DNA of 44,284 nucleotides from Hyphomicrobiales bacterium (GCA_021775575.1 JAJFHO010000032.1:1-44284), one strand, 5' to 3'. Numbered from the stretch's first letter, positions 23,643 through 32,710 are shown. Notes: generated by a model not told the origin, from the letters alone. Program-made: numbers and translations.

Positions 23643-24928
23643 GCGTCGGGAGACGGTGATTTATTGTCTTCGGCGCGGAGCCGGACCGCCAGAAGGAACA
23701 TGGCCGTGGAAAGCAGGTAAGCCGATAGCAGCCAGGTTTGCCATATGCCGTAGCCGAAGGCGGCGACCGTGCAGATGCTGGCAAAAAGCGAATAGCCGAA
23801 TACAGACTCCCGGGCCGGAAGACGGCCAATTTCCCGCAGCAGCGCCAGCCCCATCGCAAGCATAAGCGCGGCGCCCATCGCACCGAGTTCAAGCCATATC
23901 TGCAGGAAGCCATTGTGGGCATGACGACCCGGCCGCGGGCGCATACTGGTGACGGGCCTCGACCCCTCCGGAACGGAAATTCCCTCTTGCAGAACCCTGG
24001 TGCCGCGCACGCCGATGCCGGCGAGCGGCCGTTCCTTCACCTTCTCCGCGGTATACTGCCAGATAAAGAAACGCGCCGCGGCGCTTGAACTGGCGAGCCC
24101 GGTCCATTGCGTCCAGCCCAGTTTTGCCGGCATCGCGCCGAGCGGAACCGCGAAAGCGACGGCGATGATCCAGGCTGCGGTTAACGTCCATTTGACGGCC
24201 CGGCGCGACAGAAAACCGGCGCCAAGCACTGCAAATCCGGCGGCCACCGCAACGCCCGCCGTAGCGCTCTGGGATATCAATGCGCTTGCGATAATCGATG
24301 CGGCCACAAGGACTGCGGCGACTCTCCGCCATGCCTCCGGCAAGGCGCCCGCGAACAGAAGGACCGGCCACACCAGGATCACGGCCGCCGTAACATTCCG
24401 GTTCGGTATGTAGAGCTCCGCCCGGACGATCTTGCCATTTTCCTTGAGCACATGCTTGTCGGCATCACCAACCAGGCCGGGCAGATAGTTATGGGCGAAC
24501 CTCCACAATGGCTGATCGAACATCAGCTCGATCGACAGAATTGCAGCTCCGGCAAGGAACGCCCAAGTCGAGAAGACAGCAATGCGCCTGCACGCGGCGT
24601 CGCTTGCCTGCTCTGAATAGAAGGCGAGCGACGACATCGCGGCAACGATCACCAGTATGGTTGCTGATTTCGCGAATGCCGCTCCCTGGTCGATGGCCCA
24701 TGACGAGTTGACAAAGAGATAGGCCACGAGGGCACCGAGCGCGAGTATCGCCGGTTTGCGCAACCTGTTGCCAAGGTTGGCAATCCCCGAATTCAACATG
24801 ATAGCCAATGCGATGCAGCCTGAAAGCACAAGCATCGCCGGAATCAGGCGCGGAACCGTCAGGGCCACGAACAGCGACGCGGCGACGGCAAGCGCCATGA
24901 ATGGAAGGCTGGAATTTGTGAAGCGCAA
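23639..24928 (-). CDS. O-antigen ligase/polymerase family membrane protein (429 aa)
   Basis: A polytopic inner-membrane protein of the Wzy_C/WaaL family with about ten to twelve hydrophobic segments, from PFMALAVAASLFVALTVP to LLSAYLLSTAMFLLAV. The large periplasmic loop has KERPLAGIGVRGTRVLQEG and, near its end, GRHAHNGFLQIWLELGAMG, the family's HxHN-type motif. WaaL joins O-antigen to lipid A core and Wzy polymerises repeat units; the family is shared and the role here is not fixed. The start is a TTG at 24928 or an ATG at 24898, neither with a clear ribosome site. It shows that the locus makes a lipid-linked surface glycan. Confidence 0.85.
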   Translation of the reverse strand: MRFTNSSLPFMALAVAASLFVALTVPRLIPAMLVLSGCIALAIMLNSGIANLGNRLRKPAILALGALVAYLFVNSSWAIDQGAAFAKSATILVIVAAMSSLAFYSEQASDAACRRIAVFSTWAFLAGAAILSIELMFDQPLWRFAHNYLPGLVGDADKHVLKENGKIVRAELYIPNRNVTAAVILVWPVLLFAGALPEAWRRVAAVLVAASIIASALISQSATAGVAVAAGFAVLGAGFLSRRAVKWTLTAAWIIAVAFAVPLGAMPAKLGWTQWTGLASSSAAARFFIWQYTAEKVKERPLAGIGVRGTRVLQEGISVPEGSRPVTSMRPRPGRHAHNGFLQIWLELGAMGAALMLAMGLALLREIGRLPARESVFGYSLFASICTVAAFGYGIWQTWLLSAYLLSTAMFLLAVRLRAEDNKSPSPDA

Positions 24929-25021
24929 GGCGTGGACCCGTATGATGCCATTGCCCGGTGGGCCGGTCCTGATTTAGAAGCAAAGGAAGGCCAATGCAAT
25001 TCTTTCAAATGCGATGCAGCC

Positions 25022-25777
25022 CTATCCGCTTGTCATCGACATTGCGTTGAGCGTCACCAGCATGCAACCCGACGCCAGCAGGAAAAGCAGCACGACCCTC
25101 TGGAACTGGTCTTCGCCAAGCCGCTTGTAGCCGATCATGCCGAGTGCCATTCCGGCGAGCGCAGCGGGAACGCAGTAGAGCGATATGACCCCCAGTTCGC
25201 GCGTCAACAGGCCCTCGAAGCCGTAGCCGATCATCGAAAAGACGAGAATGGACTGGTTGAAGGGCTGGTAGACGGCGCGCTGTTCATCCTTGCTCCAGCC
25301 GCGCATACCGCTCCAAACCGTGGTAAGCGGTCCGGGGATGGCAGCAAGACCACAAAGCAGACCGGCCCCGGTTCCTACAAGAATGTCGAACCGCCTGTCG
25401 GCGGTCTTGAATGTCAGTCCCGGCAGCAGCAGCAGCCGGAATAATGTATAGCCGATGAGGAAGATGCCCATCGCCAACTTGAACAGCGCCGGTTCCAGCC
25501 TGGTGAGCAACAAGATGCCGAGCGGAAGCCCGAACAACGCACCGAAAAAAAACGGCGCCAGCCGCTCCCAGCGGATGGCATGGGCGTAGGCCTTCAGGGT
25601 AAATGCGGTGGTTGCGAGCGAGCAGACACCGACGAGGGGGACTGCCAGCGCGGGCTCGATCACAAAAAGCCAGAAACCGAGCGCGGCAAGCCCGGTGCCG
25701 AATCCGATGAGCCCCATGACGAAACCGGCCAGAACGGCGCCCGTCACCAGAAACAGAATGGTCTCGAGCGGCAGCAT
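25022..25777 (-). CDS. TauE/SafE-family sulfite/organic anion exporter (251 aa)
   Basis: A membrane permease of the TauE/SafE (DUF81) family with eight hydrophobic stretches. It starts ETILFLVTGAVLAGFVMGLI and has GFGTGLAALGFWLFVIEPAL, then GLLCGLAAIPGPLTTVWS and a C-terminal YKRLGEDQFQRVVLLFLLA. The G-rich loop in each half is the internal repeat of the family. Members export sulfite, sulfoacetate or other small organic anions. The ATG at 25777 gives the usual length; an open extension up to 25966 has no hydrophobic content. The gene is divergent from the haloacid dehalogenase pair, so its substrate may belong to that pathway. The 93 bases before the O-antigen ligase hold nothing recognisable. 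Confidence 0.85.
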   Translation of the reverse strand: MLPLETILFLVTGAVLAGFVMGLIGFGTGLAALGFWLFVIEPALAVPLVGVCSLATTAFTLKAYAHAIRWERLAPFFFGALFGLPLGILLLTRLEPALFKLAMGIFLIGYTLFRLLLLPGLTFKTADRRFDILVGTGAGLLCGLAAIPGPLTTVWSGMRGWSKDEQRAVYQPFNQSILVFSMIGYGFEGLLTRELGVISLYCVPAALAGMALGMIGYKRLGEDQFQRVVLLFLLASGCMLVTLNAMSMTSG

Positions 25778-25852
25778 TGAGGGGCGATCCCGGTTGATGG
25801 CACGACGCAGAGCCTGCTCTAGCGCGTCTGAAGCGCCCACGCCATCGATTGT

Positions 25853-25869
25853 GCGGACTTGCAGTCCGC
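25853..25869. promoter_or_regulatory. Palindrome in the divergent exporter/dehalogenase promoter region
   Basis: GCGGACT-TGC-AGTCCGC is a perfect inverted repeat with 7-base arms, between the TauE/SafE exporter (minus) and the HAD gene (plus), 50 bases before the latter's start. It could be an operator for a regulator encoded elsewhere, or an RNA hairpin in the HAD leader. No T-run follows, so it is not an intrinsic terminator. Confidence 0.4.
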
Positions 25870-25919
25870 CACGCGCAACGCTTATTGAATAGCCTGGGCG
25901 ACAATAGAGGAGCGAAAAG

Positions 25920-26642
25920 GTGGTCTCATCGACGGACGACATTAAACGCGAAGTCAAGATCCTCACCTTCGATCTCTACGGTACGGTCGTCGACATGCAG
26001 GCCGGCCTGACCGAGGCCGTCACCCCCTTCCTGCAGGAAAAGGGCTGGAAGGGCGAACCGCACCGCTTCGTCACCTGGTGGCGTCGAACGCATTATGAGG
26101 ATTCGATGATCGACGCGCTGTGCGACCGGGGCCATACCCCCTACCGGCAGATCGGCCACCGCGCCGTCTCCCATGTGATGGACCGCGCGGGACTTGAATA
26201 TAACAGTGAGGAGGTCGAATGGCTGGTCGGGCTGATTCCCAAATTGACGCCATTCCCCGATGTGGTCGCGGCGCTTGAAGCCCTCAAAGGCCGGTACAAG
26301 TTGGTGATCCTGTCCAATGGCGACCGCGACATGCTGGAAGAGGCGCGGCCTCACACCGGGTTCGAGTTTGACATGATCATCTCGGTGCAGGAGGCCGGCG
26401 CGTTCAAGCCCTACTGGCGCACCTATGCGAAGGCGGAGGAGATCATTTGCGAGACCTGGCCCCATGCGGAGCGCGCCTCGATCATGCATGTGGCGAACCA
26501 CCCCTTCGACTGTGTCGGCGCCAAGGCCTACGGCATGCGCGCCGCTTTCATCGACCGCAGAAAACAGCCCTTCGGCCATTCGCCGCACCAGCCGGACTTG
26601 CGCGTCGAAAATTTCGCCGCACTGGCCGAAGCGCTGGTGTGA
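25920..26642 (+). CDS. Haloacid dehalogenase type II/HAD hydrolase (240 aa)
   Basis: A cytosolic HAD-superfamily hydrolase. Motif I is FDLYGTVVDMQ, with the nucleophile Asp at about 18; the usual DxDGT second Asp is replaced by Tyr, as in L-2-haloacid dehalogenases. Motif II is VILSNGDRDML. Motif III is the Lys in GAFKPYWRTYA. Motif IV is in MHVANHPFDCVGAKAYGM. These fit the type II dehalogenase group, which often acts on phosphorylated or other small acids. The start is GTG with AGAGGAG eight bases upstream. It is followed after four bases by the D-threonine aldolase-like gene, so the two are co-transcribed. Confidence 0.83.
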   Translation: MVSSTDDIKREVKILTFDLYGTVVDMQAGLTEAVTPFLQEKGWKGEPHRFVTWWRRTHYEDSMIDALCDRGHTPYRQIGHRAVSHVMDRAGLEYNSEEVEWLVGLIPKLTPFPDVVAALEALKGRYKLVILSNGDRDMLEEARPHTGFEFDMIISVQEAGAFKPYWRTYAKAEEIICETWPHAERASIMHVANHPFDCVGAKAYGMRAAFIDRRKQPFGHSPHQPDLRVENFAALAEALV

Positions 26643-26646
26643 CGCG

Positions 26647-27807
26647 ATGAGCGACAGGACAAGACAGGCGCAGCCGCCACCCGGCGAAACCGGCATGGCG
26701 CTCGCCGATGTAGATACGCCGGCGCTGATGATCGATCTGGATGCCTTCGAGCGCAATCTTGCCCGCATGGCCGATACGCTGAAAGACAGGCCGGTTCGGC
26801 TGCGCGCCCATTCGAAGACCCACAAAAGTCCCCTGATCGGCGCAAAACAGGTCGCGCTCGGCGCTGTCGGGGTCTGTTGCCAAAAGGTTTCCGAGGCCGA
26901 GATCATGGTGGCGGGCGGCGTCAGCAACGTCCTCGTCTCCAATGAAGTGATCGGTGCGCGCAAGCTGGAACGTCTCGCCGCGCTGGCGGGTGACGCCGAA
27001 TGGCTTGGGCTGTGCATCGATTCCGATGAAGGCCTGGCGCAGGCCTCGGCGGCCGCGAGCGGCGCGGGCACAGCCCTTCACGCGCTCGTCGAGATCGACA
27101 TCGGGGCCGGGCGTTGCGGTGTCGCGCCGGGCGAACCGGCCTTGCGTCTGGCGCGGGCGATCGCGGATGCGCCGGGCCTCGTCTTTGCCGGGCTCCAAGC
27201 CTATCACGGCTCGGCCCAGCATATCCGGGACCATGACGGGCGAAGGCAGGCAATCGACGCCGCCATAAAAATGACCCGCCAGACAGTGGGGCTTCTTGAG
27301 CGGAACGGCCTCACCTGCGCCATCGTCGGCGGTGCGGGCACCGGCACCTTTGAAATGGAGGCGGCAAGCGGTGTCTATACCGAGTTGCAGGCCGGTTCCT
27401 ATATCTTCATGGACGCGGACTATGCGCGCAACCGCGCGAAAGGAGGCGGCCCGTTCGACAGCTTCGAGCATGCGTTATTCGTCTATGCGACGGTGATGAG
27501 CGTGCCGGGCGAAGGAACCGCAGTGGTCGATGCCGGGCACAAGGCTTTGAGCGTCGATTCAGGGATGCCTGAGCCCTTCGCCATGGCCGGTGTCACCTAT
27601 CAGGGGCCATCCGACGAGCATGGGGTGTTGAAGACAGGCGGTTCAAACAAGCCGCCGGCGCTCGGCGACAAGATTCTGCTCATACCCGGCCACTGCGACC
27701 CGACGGTCAATCTGCACGACTGGTATATTTGCGTGCGGGGCATGGGCACACCGCAGGCGCATGTCGAGGACATCTGGCCGGTCACGGCACGGGGAGCTTA
27801 TTTTTAG
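26647..27807 (+). CDS. PLP-dependent D-threonine aldolase/BhcC-like enzyme (386 aa)
   Basis: A fold-type III PLP enzyme of the D-threonine aldolase/DSD1 family. VDTPALMIDLDAFERN opens the barrel and RAHSKTHKSPLIG carries the PLP lysine (about Lys57). YHGSAQHIRDHDG and GGAGTGTFEMEA follow. The C-terminal beta domain has PGHCDPTVNLHDWY, whose His and Asp or Cys bind the metal. Family reactions include D-threonine cleavage, beta-hydroxyaspartate aldol cleavage (BhcC) and D-serine dehydration. The ATG lies four bases after the HAD stop. No bhcA, bhcB or bhcD homolog is in the window, so assignment to the hydroxyaspartate cycle is not supported here. Reaction with glycine or glyoxylate is plausible. 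Confidence 0.82.
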   Translation: MSDRTRQAQPPPGETGMALADVDTPALMIDLDAFERNLARMADTLKDRPVRLRAHSKTHKSPLIGAKQVALGAVGVCCQKVSEAEIMVAGGVSNVLVSNEVIGARKLERLAALAGDAEWLGLCIDSDEGLAQASAAASGAGTALHALVEIDIGAGRCGVAPGEPALRLARAIADAPGLVFAGLQAYHGSAQHIRDHDGRRQAIDAAIKMTRQTVGLLERNGLTCAIVGGAGTGTFEMEAASGVYTELQAGSYIFMDADYARNRAKGGGPFDSFEHALFVYATVMSVPGEGTAVVDAGHKALSVDSGMPEPFAMAGVTYQGPSDEHGVLKTGGSNKPPALGDKILLIPGHCDPTVNLHDWYICVRGMGTPQAHVEDIWPVTARGAYF

Positions 27808-27815
27808 GAGCTCCC
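27792..27815. repeat. Inverted repeat over the stop codon of the aldolase-like gene
   Basis: GGGAGCT and AGCTCCC flank a ten-base A+T-rich loop that includes the TAG stop. The RNA hairpin would end the HAD-aldolase transcript region, but no U-run follows, so it may stabilise a 3' end instead of terminating transcription. Confidence 0.4.
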
Positions 27816-27901
27816 GCCTTGTTGACGCAGGTCATCTCCTTGCTTGGCGGAAGATTATAAGCTCGGTTTCATGTCATAAATCTGCGGCAGAAAAAAATGC
27901 C

Positions 27902-29476
27902 ATGGACCCAAACACCGATTTAGACCAGCGTGAAGTCATCGCCCTTCTCGGCGAGCCATCGAGCTATACGCCGCCGCCCGAAAGCGTGGAGCGGATAGAG
28001 ACCCATGGCGCGATCGTATTTCTTGCCGGCGACAGAGCCTACAAAATCAAGCGGGCGGTGAAGCTCGCCTATCTGAATTTCTCGACATTGGACAAACGCC
28101 GTGCCGCGTGTGAACGCGAGGTTGAGATCAACCGCCTGACCGCGCCCGGGATTTATCTCCGCGCCGTTGCAATTGCCCGGCAGTCCAGCGGCTCGCTGAA
28201 GATCGCGGGCGACGGCGAAGTGGTCGAATGGGCAGTGGAAATGATCCGTTTCGCTCAGCGCGATCTGCTCGACCGGATGGCCGTTGAGGATCGCCTGCCG
28301 CTGGCGTTGATGGCGCCGCTTGCCGACCATATCGCCGCTTATCACGAAAATGCACCCGCAGGCTGGACCAGCGACGGCGTGACGGGACTGACGAGCGTTA
28401 CCGCTTCGATCGTCAAAGCCCTCGCCAATGCGGGAGACTGTCTCGACGCCCAAACCGTTTCAGATTACACGGGCCGTTTGGAAGCCGCCCTTTGTGACGC
28501 CAAGGCACTGCTCTCACGGCGCGCCGCGGCAGGCCATGTCCGGCGCTGCCACGGCGATTTGCACCTGCGCAATATCGTTCTGCTCGACGGCAACCCAACC
28601 CTATTCGATGCCATCGAATTCGACGAAGAGCTGGCGACCGTCGATATTCTCTACGACCTCGCCTTCCTGCTGATGGACCTCTGGCACCGGGGCGAGAAGC
28701 CGCACGCCAATGCCGTTCTCAACCGTTATCTGTGGCGCGACGGCGCGCTGGCGAATATTAACGGGCTGGCCGCCCTGCCGCTGTTTCTGTCACTCCGGGC
28801 AGGCGTGCGCGCAATGGTCACGCTCGACCGGCTGCCGCATGTCGGCGGGGACAAAGCTGCCGCGGCCAAGCAGGAGCTGAGGGAATATTTCTCGCTTGGC
28901 CAGTCTTTCCTATCGCCGCCCGCACCCCGGCTTGTTGTCATTGGCGGGCTTTCGGGGACCGGCAAGTCGACCCTCGCCGCGGCGCTCGCGCCCTATCTCG
29001 GAGCGGCGCCCGGCGCATTTCATCTGCGCAGCGACGTCGAACGAAAAATCCTCTTCGGAAAGCAGCCCGAAGAGCGCCTTGACCAGGCCGCATACGCCGA
29101 GGAGGCAACGGCCCGGGTTTACGCCAGGCTGTATCGCAAGGCCGGGCTTGCGCTCGCCGCGGGGCGCTGCGTCATCCTGGACGCCGTGTTCGCCGGTATT
29201 GAAGAACGCAAGACGGCCGAGCTGGTCGCGCAGCTAGAGGGCATTCCCTTTGACGGGATCTGGTTGACTGCGCCGCGGGAGAAACTGCTGGACAGGGTCG
29301 ACAAACGTACCGGCGATGCCTCCGACGCCGATGCGCAGGTCGTTCGAGCGCAGCTGAATTACGAGACCGGGACAATCGGCTGGAGGATGCTCGATGCCGG
29401 CGGGGAGGCCAACAGGGTCGCCGCCGCGGCCGCCACGATGCTCGATATAGCTATCAACGACAACAGCGGTAACTGA
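27902..29476 (+). CDS. Aminoglycoside-phosphotransferase-like kinase fused to a P-loop ATPase (524 aa)
   Basis: A two-domain protein. The N-terminal APH-like kinase domain (about 25-320) has VFLAGDRAYKIKRAVKLAY with the ATP-binding Lys, RRCHGDLHLRNIVLLDG as the catalytic loop and LFDAIEFDEELATVDILYD as the metal site. The C-terminal AAA_33 domain starts VVIGGLSGTGKSTLAAAL (Walker A) and contains LRSDVERKILFGK. This architecture is common and conserved in proteobacteria, but the substrate is not known; it is not evidence of antibiotic resistance. The ATG at 27902 gives the usual N-terminus. Ninety-four bases separate it from the aldolase-like gene. Confidence 0.87.
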   Translation: MDPNTDLDQREVIALLGEPSSYTPPPESVERIETHGAIVFLAGDRAYKIKRAVKLAYLNFSTLDKRRAACEREVEINRLTAPGIYLRAVAIARQSSGSLKIAGDGEVVEWAVEMIRFAQRDLLDRMAVEDRLPLALMAPLADHIAAYHENAPAGWTSDGVTGLTSVTASIVKALANAGDCLDAQTVSDYTGRLEAALCDAKALLSRRAAAGHVRRCHGDLHLRNIVLLDGNPTLFDAIEFDEELATVDILYDLAFLLMDLWHRGEKPHANAVLNRYLWRDGALANINGLAALPLFLSLRAGVRAMVTLDRLPHVGGDKAAAAKQELREYFSLGQSFLSPPAPRLVVIGGLSGTGKSTLAAALAPYLGAAPGAFHLRSDVERKILFGKQPEERLDQAAYAEEATARVYARLYRKAGLALAAGRCVILDAVFAGIEERKTAELVAQLEGIPFDGIWLTAPREKLLDRVDKRTGDASDADAQVVRAQLNYETGTIGWRMLDAGGEANRVAAAAATMLDIAINDNSGN

Positions 29477-29481
29477 ACGCC

Positions 29482-30915
29482 CTATTTCGTCAAGACGACG
29501 AAGTCGGTTCCCTTGGGATGGGTTTCCTTGCTGAGGCCATCGTCGGAAATCGCCAGCGACGACCCCGGCGTGAGCAACTCCGAGATACGCTTGCGAACGT
29601 CATCGGAAATCTCGATACGGTCGAGAGCCTGCTCCGCGGTTACCGGTTCCGGTAGGGGCTTGTCGATTTCCGGTGCGTCGCTCGCCGTCTCCGGATCACG
29701 CGCCTTGGCCTCCTTGCGCAGCGGTCCCGCCTTATTGTCGAGGGTCAGCAAGAGCCAGCGCGTGACATCGTCGCCGGGCTCGAAATGCATGGCCGTGATC
29801 AGATGCGTGCCAAGCGGCTTTTCCGGCTCGACGATCCATGCGGGGGCGTCAAACATCCGGCGGAACGCCTGGCGTACATAGATGTGCCCGTTGCTCGGCT
29901 CCGGCAGGCCCAAAACTTCATGCAATCTGGCAATCAGCTCATCGCTGAGGAAGCCATCGGCAGTCAGACCGTATGTCTTCTGGAACCGTTTGATAGCCTT
30001 GGCCGTGTCGGGACCCATCCAGCCATCGACATCTCCGGCGTCGAACTGCAATTCATTGAGGAGCCGCTGCACGTCCATTAGCCGCTCTTTGCCCGTACGC
30101 CTCGTGACAAGTATGCGGAGCGGAGCGGTGGAACGTTTTTCCTTCTCCAGCTTTCCGCCGGCAAGAACAAATTGCCGTTCCATTTCCTTCACATCGAAAT
30201 CCCCAGGCGCGGGAGAAGACGGGCGGAACAGCTTGTCGTGGACGATTTCGCTGGGCGTCAGCTTCTTGTTGGAGATGATGACGTGGATGCCGGTCTGCGT
30301 GAAACGGAACAGTTGCGGCGCAAAGGAATTCGGCAGGCGCAAGCACCCATGGGAAGCCGCATGGTTCGGCACCGAGTTGGAGGCATGAAGTGCAATGCCC
30401 GACCAGGTCAGCCGCTGCATGAAGGGCATCGGCGCACCGCTGTAGATGTTCGAGCGGTGCCAGCGATTCTTGGAAAGAATACTGAACACGCCGGTTGGCG
30501 TGCTGTAGCCCTTTTTGCCCGAGGAGACGCGCGAGGTGACAAGCGCCTTTTCTCCCTGGTAGATCGTCGCCTTCTGATCGGGCAATGAGACGATGATCTG
30601 CACCGGGTCCTTGGCCGCTTCATCGGGATACCAGGCCGGCTTCGATCTCGCCGGAGTCTTTTTCCTCGCCGGCCGCCGGTAATAGCGGCGTTTGTTCCTG
30701 GATGCGACGAGGTGAACATCGCCCGGATTTGAAAGGCCGAGGAATGGAAGCAGTTGCGCCTGGGCCACCGGCGCACGGAATAGAAGCAGCGCCAGCGCAA
30801 GGCCGAAACAGAGCAGCAATCCCGCTGATGCGCGGCCCGAACGGCCTTTTAGCTGTAGTCCTTTCGCGATTTGCAAGACGTGCATCCTCCCGCCATTGTC
30901 CGCAATCTCGAGCAT
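29482..30915 (-). CDS. L,D-transpeptidase with peptidoglycan-binding domain (477 aa)
   Basis: A periplasmic YkuD enzyme. One hydrophobic segment, LLLCFGLALALLLF followed by APVAQAQ, serves as signal peptide or anchor. The YkuD domain (about 105-225) has GYSTPTGVFSI, IALHASN and ASHGCLRLPN with the catalytic His and Cys (about Cys191). A PG_binding_1 domain (about 275-330, MDVQRLLNELQFDAGDVDGW) follows, then a 150-residue tail not recognised. Such enzymes make 3-3 peptidoglycan cross-links or attach proteins, often with polar growth in Hyphomicrobiales. The start is uncertain: ATG at 30915 or 30885; the latter has GGGAGG too close. It is convergent with the kinase-ATPase gene. Confidence 0.87.
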   Translation of the reverse strand: MLEIADNGGRMHVLQIAKGLQLKGRSGRASAGLLLCFGLALALLLFRAPVAQAQLLPFLGLSNPGDVHLVASRNKRRYYRRPARKKTPARSKPAWYPDEAAKDPVQIIVSLPDQKATIYQGEKALVTSRVSSGKKGYSTPTGVFSILSKNRWHRSNIYSGAPMPFMQRLTWSGIALHASNSVPNHAASHGCLRLPNSFAPQLFRFTQTGIHVIISNKKLTPSEIVHDKLFRPSSPAPGDFDVKEMERQFVLAGGKLEKEKRSTAPLRILVTRRTGKERLMDVQRLLNELQFDAGDVDGWMGPDTAKAIKRFQKTYGLTADGFLSDELIARLHEVLGLPEPSNGHIYVRQAFRRMFDAPAWIVEPEKPLGTHLITAMHFEPGDDVTRWLLLTLDNKAGPLRKEAKARDPETASDAPEIDKPLPEPVTAEQALDRIEISDDVRKRISELLTPGSSLAISDDGLSKETHPKGTDFVVLTK

Positions 30916-31015
30916 GACATTGCGCACCCGGCCTGTCACACACAAGTAAAACCTATTTGTTTCCAGCCGAGTTTCAAGGGGCGGAATTACCAGAGTCTTA
31001 AAAATGCGAGCGCTT

Positions 31016-31906
31016 TCAGCCCTTCGCCACTTCGTGATCGGCCATCATTTCCAGCGCCCGGACCATCGCTGAATGATCCCACGCCGCACCGCCATGCGCC
31101 GCGCAGGAATTGAACAACTCCTGCGCCGTCGCCGTGTTTGGCAGCGAAATGCCGATAGCTTTCGCGCCCTGCAGCGCGAGGTTCAAATCCTTCTGATGCA
31201 GTTCGATACGGAAGCCCGGATCGAAGGTGCGCTTGATCATGCGTTCGCCATGCACCTCCAGAATTTTCGACGCGGCAAACCCCCCCATCAGCGCTTCGCG
31301 CACCTTGGCCGGGTCCGCGCCGGCCTTGGACGCAAACAACAGGGCTTCGGAGACCGCCTCGATGTTGAGCGCGACGATGATCTGGTTTGCGACCTTTGTC
31401 GTCTGACCGTCGCCATTGCCGCCGACCAGCGTAATATTCTGGCCCATCAATTCGAACAGCGGCCTGGCCTTGTCGAAGGCGCTCTCGGGTCCGCCGATCA
31501 TGATGGTGAGAGAGGCCGCCTTGGCGCCGACCTCACCGCCCGACACCGGCGCATCGAGATAGTCGCAGCCCAGCTCATTGATCTTGGCGGCAAATGTCTT
31601 GGTCTCGATCGGCGAGATCGAGCTCATGTCGATAACCATCTTGCCCTTCGAAAGGCCTTCCGCCACACCGTTCTCGCCGAACAGAACCTCTGCCACCTGC
31701 GGCGTATCGGGAACCATCAGAATAATGACGTCGCACGCCGCGGCGACCTCCCTGGCCGAACCGAGAAGCTCCAGGCCCTTGCCGGTCAACTCCTCTGGCG
31801 CCGGCGATTTGTGAGTTGCGGTCCGTACCGTGTGGCCGGCGTCAAGCAGATGGCCGGCCATTGGCGCGCCCATGATTCCAAGCCCGAGAAATCCAATATC
31901 GGTCAT
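31016..31906 (-). CDS. glxR: 2-hydroxy-3-oxopropionate (tartronate semialdehyde) reductase (296 aa)
   Basis: A beta-hydroxyacid dehydrogenase that reduces tartronate semialdehyde to D-glycerate with NAD(P)H. DIGFLGLGIMGAPMAGHL is the dinucleotide loop, VIDMSSISP the substrate-binding loop, YLDAPVSGGEVGAKAASLTIM the family signature, and VANQIIVALNIEAVSEAL holds the catalytic Lys-x-x-Asn region (TTKVANQ). Length matches GlxR/GarR. A GGAGGAG site precedes the ATG and the gene lies 18 bases after hyi, so the two form an operon of glyoxylate and hydroxypyruvate metabolism. Glyoxylate carboligase (gcl) is not in the window. Confidence 0.93.
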   Translation of the reverse strand: MTDIGFLGLGIMGAPMAGHLLDAGHTVRTATHKSPAPEELTGKGLELLGSAREVAAACDVIILMVPDTPQVAEVLFGENGVAEGLSKGKMVIDMSSISPIETKTFAAKINELGCDYLDAPVSGGEVGAKAASLTIMIGGPESAFDKARPLFELMGQNITLVGGNGDGQTTKVANQIIVALNIEAVSEALLFASKAGADPAKVREALMGGFAASKILEVHGERMIKRTFDPGFRIELHQKDLNLALQGAKAIGISLPNTATAQELFNSCAAHGGAAWDHSAMVRALEMMADHEVAKG

Positions 31907-31924
31907 AGCGTTCTCCTCCGAAAT

Positions 31925-32710
31925 CTATGAATTCTGTTTGTAGGGGTCTATCCAGCCAAGTCCTGCAAGCGTCGTCGCGGCCGGCTTGTATTCGCATCCT
32001 ATCCAACCCGCATAACCGATCCGGTCGAGATGGGCGAAGAGGAAGGGATAGTTTATCTCGCCGGTGCCCGGCTCGTTCCGGCCCGGCGTATCGGCGAGCT
32101 GCATATGGGCAATTCTGGGCAGCAGCCGTTCCATGGTCGGCGCCAGATCGCCCTCCATGATCTGCATATGATAAATGTCATATTGAATATAAAGATTGTC
32201 CGACCCGACCTCGGTCAGAATGTCTTCCGCCTGCGCGGAACGGCTCAGGTAAAAACCCGGAATGTCGCGGGTGTTGATCATTTCCATCAGGCACTTGATC
32301 CCGGCCTTGGACATTTCCGCCGCGGCAAAGCGCAGATTTTCCACATAGGTCCGCCGCAGATCGGCTGCGTCCACGCCCGCCGCCGCAAGTCCCGCCATAC
32401 AGTGGAGCTGATCACAGTCCAGAATCCGCGCATAATCGATAGCTTTCGCGACACCCTCGCGAAACGCCTCCACCCGGTCCGGCTGGCAGGCCAGACCGCG
32501 ATCGCCCGCGTCCCAGTCGCCGGCAGGCGTGTTGAACAGCACTTGTTTGACGCCGCAATTTTCTAATTTATCGGCAAGTTCCCGCGCTTCAAATTCATAA
32601 GGGAAGAGATATTCCACGCCCTTGAACCCGGCCTTGGCCGCGGCCTCGAACCGGTCGAGGAAATCGACCTCATTGAACATCATTGAAAGATTGGCGGCGA
32701 ACTGGACCAT
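31925..32710 (-). CDS. hyi: Hydroxypyruvate isomerase (261 aa)
   Basis: A TIM-barrel, metal-dependent isomerase that interconverts hydroxypyruvate and tartronate semialdehyde. It starts FAANLSMMFNEVDFLDRFEA and has GVEYLFPYE, LEMINTRDIPGFYL (metal-binding Glu), YIQYDIYHMQIMEGD (Asp and His), HMQLADTPGRNEPGTGEINY and GCEYKP (Glu), the typical set of Hyi blocks. AAGGA lies eight bases before the ATG. It is the first gene of the hyi-glxR operon, and is divergent from an IclR regulator that probably controls it, by analogy with AllR-type regulation of glyoxylate genes. Confidence 0.94.
   Translation of the reverse strand: MVQFAANLSMMFNEVDFLDRFEAAAKAGFKGVEYLFPYEFEARELADKLENCGVKQVLFNTPAGDWDAGDRGLACQPDRVEAFREGVAKAIDYARILDCDQLHCMAGLAAAGVDAADLRRTYVENLRFAAAEMSKAGIKCLMEMINTRDIPGFYLSRSAQAEDILTEVGSDNLYIQYDIYHMQIMEGDLAPTMERLLPRIAHMQLADTPGRNEPGTGEINYPFLFAHLDRIGYAGWIGCEYKPAATTLAGLGWIDPYKQNS

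Noticed and set aside
26425-26646. Long 5' extension of the aldolase-like gene overlapping the HAD gene
   Set aside because: The extra 74 residues are an out-of-frame reading of the HAD gene; the family N-terminus begins at the ATG at 26647.
27792-27815. Intrinsic terminator after the aldolase-like gene
   Set aside because: The hairpin is real but has no T-run after it, so it is recorded only as an inverted repeat.
27902-29476. Aminoglycoside resistance gene
   Set aside because: The APH-like domain is fused to an AAA_33 ATPase, a widespread conserved protein of unknown substrate; there is no resistance context.
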